The position numbers and the translations under genes are program-made. The notes beneath the pieces were generated by a model. The model saw only the letters and a program-made list of their open reading frames with translations, searched no databases and had not been told where the DNA came from. From Herbaspirillum sp. Sphag64 (GTDB lineage: Bacteria; Pseudomonadota; Gammaproteobacteria; Burkholderiales; Burkholderiaceae_D), in the NCBI RefSeq assembly GCF_014192645.1, contig NZ_JACHYE010000004.1:235572-299571 (forward strand): a stretch of DNA of 64,000 bases. Direction: 5' to 3'. This document shows, in pieces, positions 63,308-64,000 of the stretch; position 1 is the stretch's first letter; every line of letters starts with the position of its first letter.

Positions 63308-63883
63308 TTGGACGCATTCCTCGTATCTACCGGCGTTGTCGCCCTGGCTGAAATCGGCGACAAGACGCAACTGCTGGCCTTCATCCTCGCAGCAAAATTC
63401 CGCAAGCCTCTGCCCATTATTGCTGGCGTTTTTGTATCGACCATCATCAATCATGGCTTCGCCGGTGCGCTAGGCGCCTGGATCACTTCATTGCTGTCGC
63501 CCGAGATTCTGCGCTGGGTACTCGGTTTGTCATTTATTGGCATGGCGATCTGGACGTTGATCCCTGACAAATTTGATGAAAGTGAAGCCAGATTTGCACG
63601 CTTCGGTGTGTTTGGTACGACCGTGGTTGCCTTTTTTCTGGCCGAGATGGGCGACAAGACCCAGTTCGCCACCATTGCCCTTGCTGCGCAATATCACGCC
63701 GTGCTGCCGGTAGTTGCCGGTACCACGCTGGGCATCATGATTGCCAATGTGCCGGCAGTATTGCTGGGTGACCGGATTGCACACCGGATGCCGGTACGGC
63801 TGGTGCATGCGATTGCCGCGTTGATCTTTGCATTGCTGGGGGTGGCTGCTTTGCTCGGTGCTGGTAAGTCGATCGGCTTTTAA
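63308..63883 (+). CDS. TMEM165/GDT1 (UPF0016) family manganese exporter
   Basis: A 191-aa inner-membrane protein with six helices in two repeats. The family's duplicated ion motif is present twice: AEIGDKTQ (Glu15) and AEMGDKTQ (Glu113). Members move Mn2+ or Ca2+ out of the cytosol. I place the start at TTG 63308, because MDAFLVSTGVVALAEIGDKT matches the family N-terminus and GGAGA lies 7 bases upstream. Longer in-frame starts such as 63086 would run through the riboswitch platform. The Mn2+ riboswitch upstream supports a role in Mn efflux. Confidence 0.88.
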   Translation: MDAFLVSTGVVALAEIGDKTQLLAFILAAKFRKPLPIIAGVFVSTIINHGFAGALGAWITSLLSPEILRWVLGLSFIGMAIWTLIPDKFDESEARFARFGVFGTTVVAFFLAEMGDKTQFATIALAAQYHAVLPVVAGTTLGIMIANVPAVLLGDRIAHRMPVRLVHAIAALIFALLGVAALLGAGKSIGF

Positions 63884-63905
63884 AAAACAAAACCCACCTT
63901 GATCG

Positions 63906-64000
63906 TGAACTGACCCCATAAAGTTGGACGGTTTAATTGCTAGGCAGCCAAAGGCTGAGTTCTGTATTGCACAGGACTCAGCCCTTTTAATTTGGTCTTG
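63906..64000 (-). mobile_element. End of an IS3-family element (runs off the window)
   Basis: TGAACTGACCCCATAAAGTT starting at 63906 is the terminal inverted repeat type of IS3-family (IS150-like) elements, and the transposase reading frame ends just inside it. It is inserted 23 bases after the UPF0016 stop codon. The other end and any target duplication lie outside the window. Confidence 0.78.
63940..64000 (-). CDS. IS3-family transposase OrfB, C-terminal end only
   Basis: The minus strand reads KTKLKGLSPVQYRTQPLAA and then TAG at 63942-63940. LSPVQYRTQ is the usual C-terminal end of IS150-group OrfB integrase proteins. Only about 20 codons are in the window, so completeness cannot be judged. 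Confidence 0.8.
   Translation of the reverse strand, partial: KTKLKGLSPVQYRTQPLAA

Overview
The window reads as chromosomal DNA of a Gram-negative betaproteobacterium, most likely a Burkholderiales member (Oxalobacteraceae-like). This is an inference from a trimeric-type general porin, Tat- and Sec-exported proteins, a glucan biosynthesis protein D, a Mn-type yybP-ykoY riboswitch, an IS3-family end, and the mix of LysR, GntR, MocR and GlxA-type regulators. No rRNA, tRNA or CRISPR array was seen. The content is mainly nutrient scavenging: at least eleven transport systems, most sitting beside their own enzymes, regulator and sometimes a chemoreceptor.

Region 1 (1-12.2 kb): the 3' part of an alpha/beta hydrolase gene, then a GntR regulator divergent from a cluster of a PcaB/adenylosuccinate-lyase-like lyase, a dicarboxylate/amino-acid symporter, a chemoreceptor and a class II fumarase. 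This looks like sensing, import and breakdown of a compound that releases fumarate. It is followed by an organic-anion MFS transporter, a LysR regulator and an IlvD/Edd sugar-acid dehydratase. Region 2 (12.4-22 kb): a flavodoxin-fold reductase plus GNAT pair facing a MocR regulator, then a LysR regulator divergent from tautomerase, hydrolase, CitMHS transporter, porin and Cache chemoreceptor. Region 3 (22-27.5 kb): a GlxA-type AraC regulator, a complete polar amino acid ABC transporter and an L-asparaginase, tightly packed. Region 4 (27.6-29.5 kb): the glutathione-dependent formaldehyde pathway (S-formylglutathione hydrolase and class III alcohol dehydrogenase).

Region 5 (29.5-32 kb) is the accessory part. 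It holds two inverted copies of a structured repeat whose inner stem is kept by compensatory changes, a structured leader with an attenuator-like hairpin ahead of a small unknown protein, a 5'-truncated NTF2-like gene fused just after it, and an orphan HipB-like regulator flanked by CTATAGA motifs. A second, broken copy of the small unknown protein lies at 41.7 kb.

Region 6 (32-41.5 kb): L-serine dehydratase, an EamA exporter, a four-gene cluster I read as hydroxyaspartate/iminosuccinate metabolism (two PLP ammonia-lyases of different folds, an ornithine-cyclodeaminase-family reductase and a YheO/DauR-type regulator), and a TauABC-type transporter. Region 7 (42-48.8 kb): a fructose-type ABC transporter with a mutarotase-like protein and a ROK regulator, then a flavin monooxygenase with an orphan amino-acid-type binding protein. 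Region 8 (49-54 kb): a Fur-type promoter, a siderophore receptor and a PepSY membrane protein, then a fluoroacetate-dehalogenase-type hydrolase and a TetR regulator. Region 9 (54-61.2 kb): an eight-gene, mostly overlapping operon for lipid modification (FAD oxidoreductase, DUF1365, Cfa, chalcone-isomerase-like, MFS, DUF3833 lipoprotein, SDR, SnoaL-like). Region 10 (61.2-64 kb): opgD, a Mn2+ riboswitch controlling a TMEM165/UPF0016 exporter that starts at TTG, and the end of an IS3-family element.
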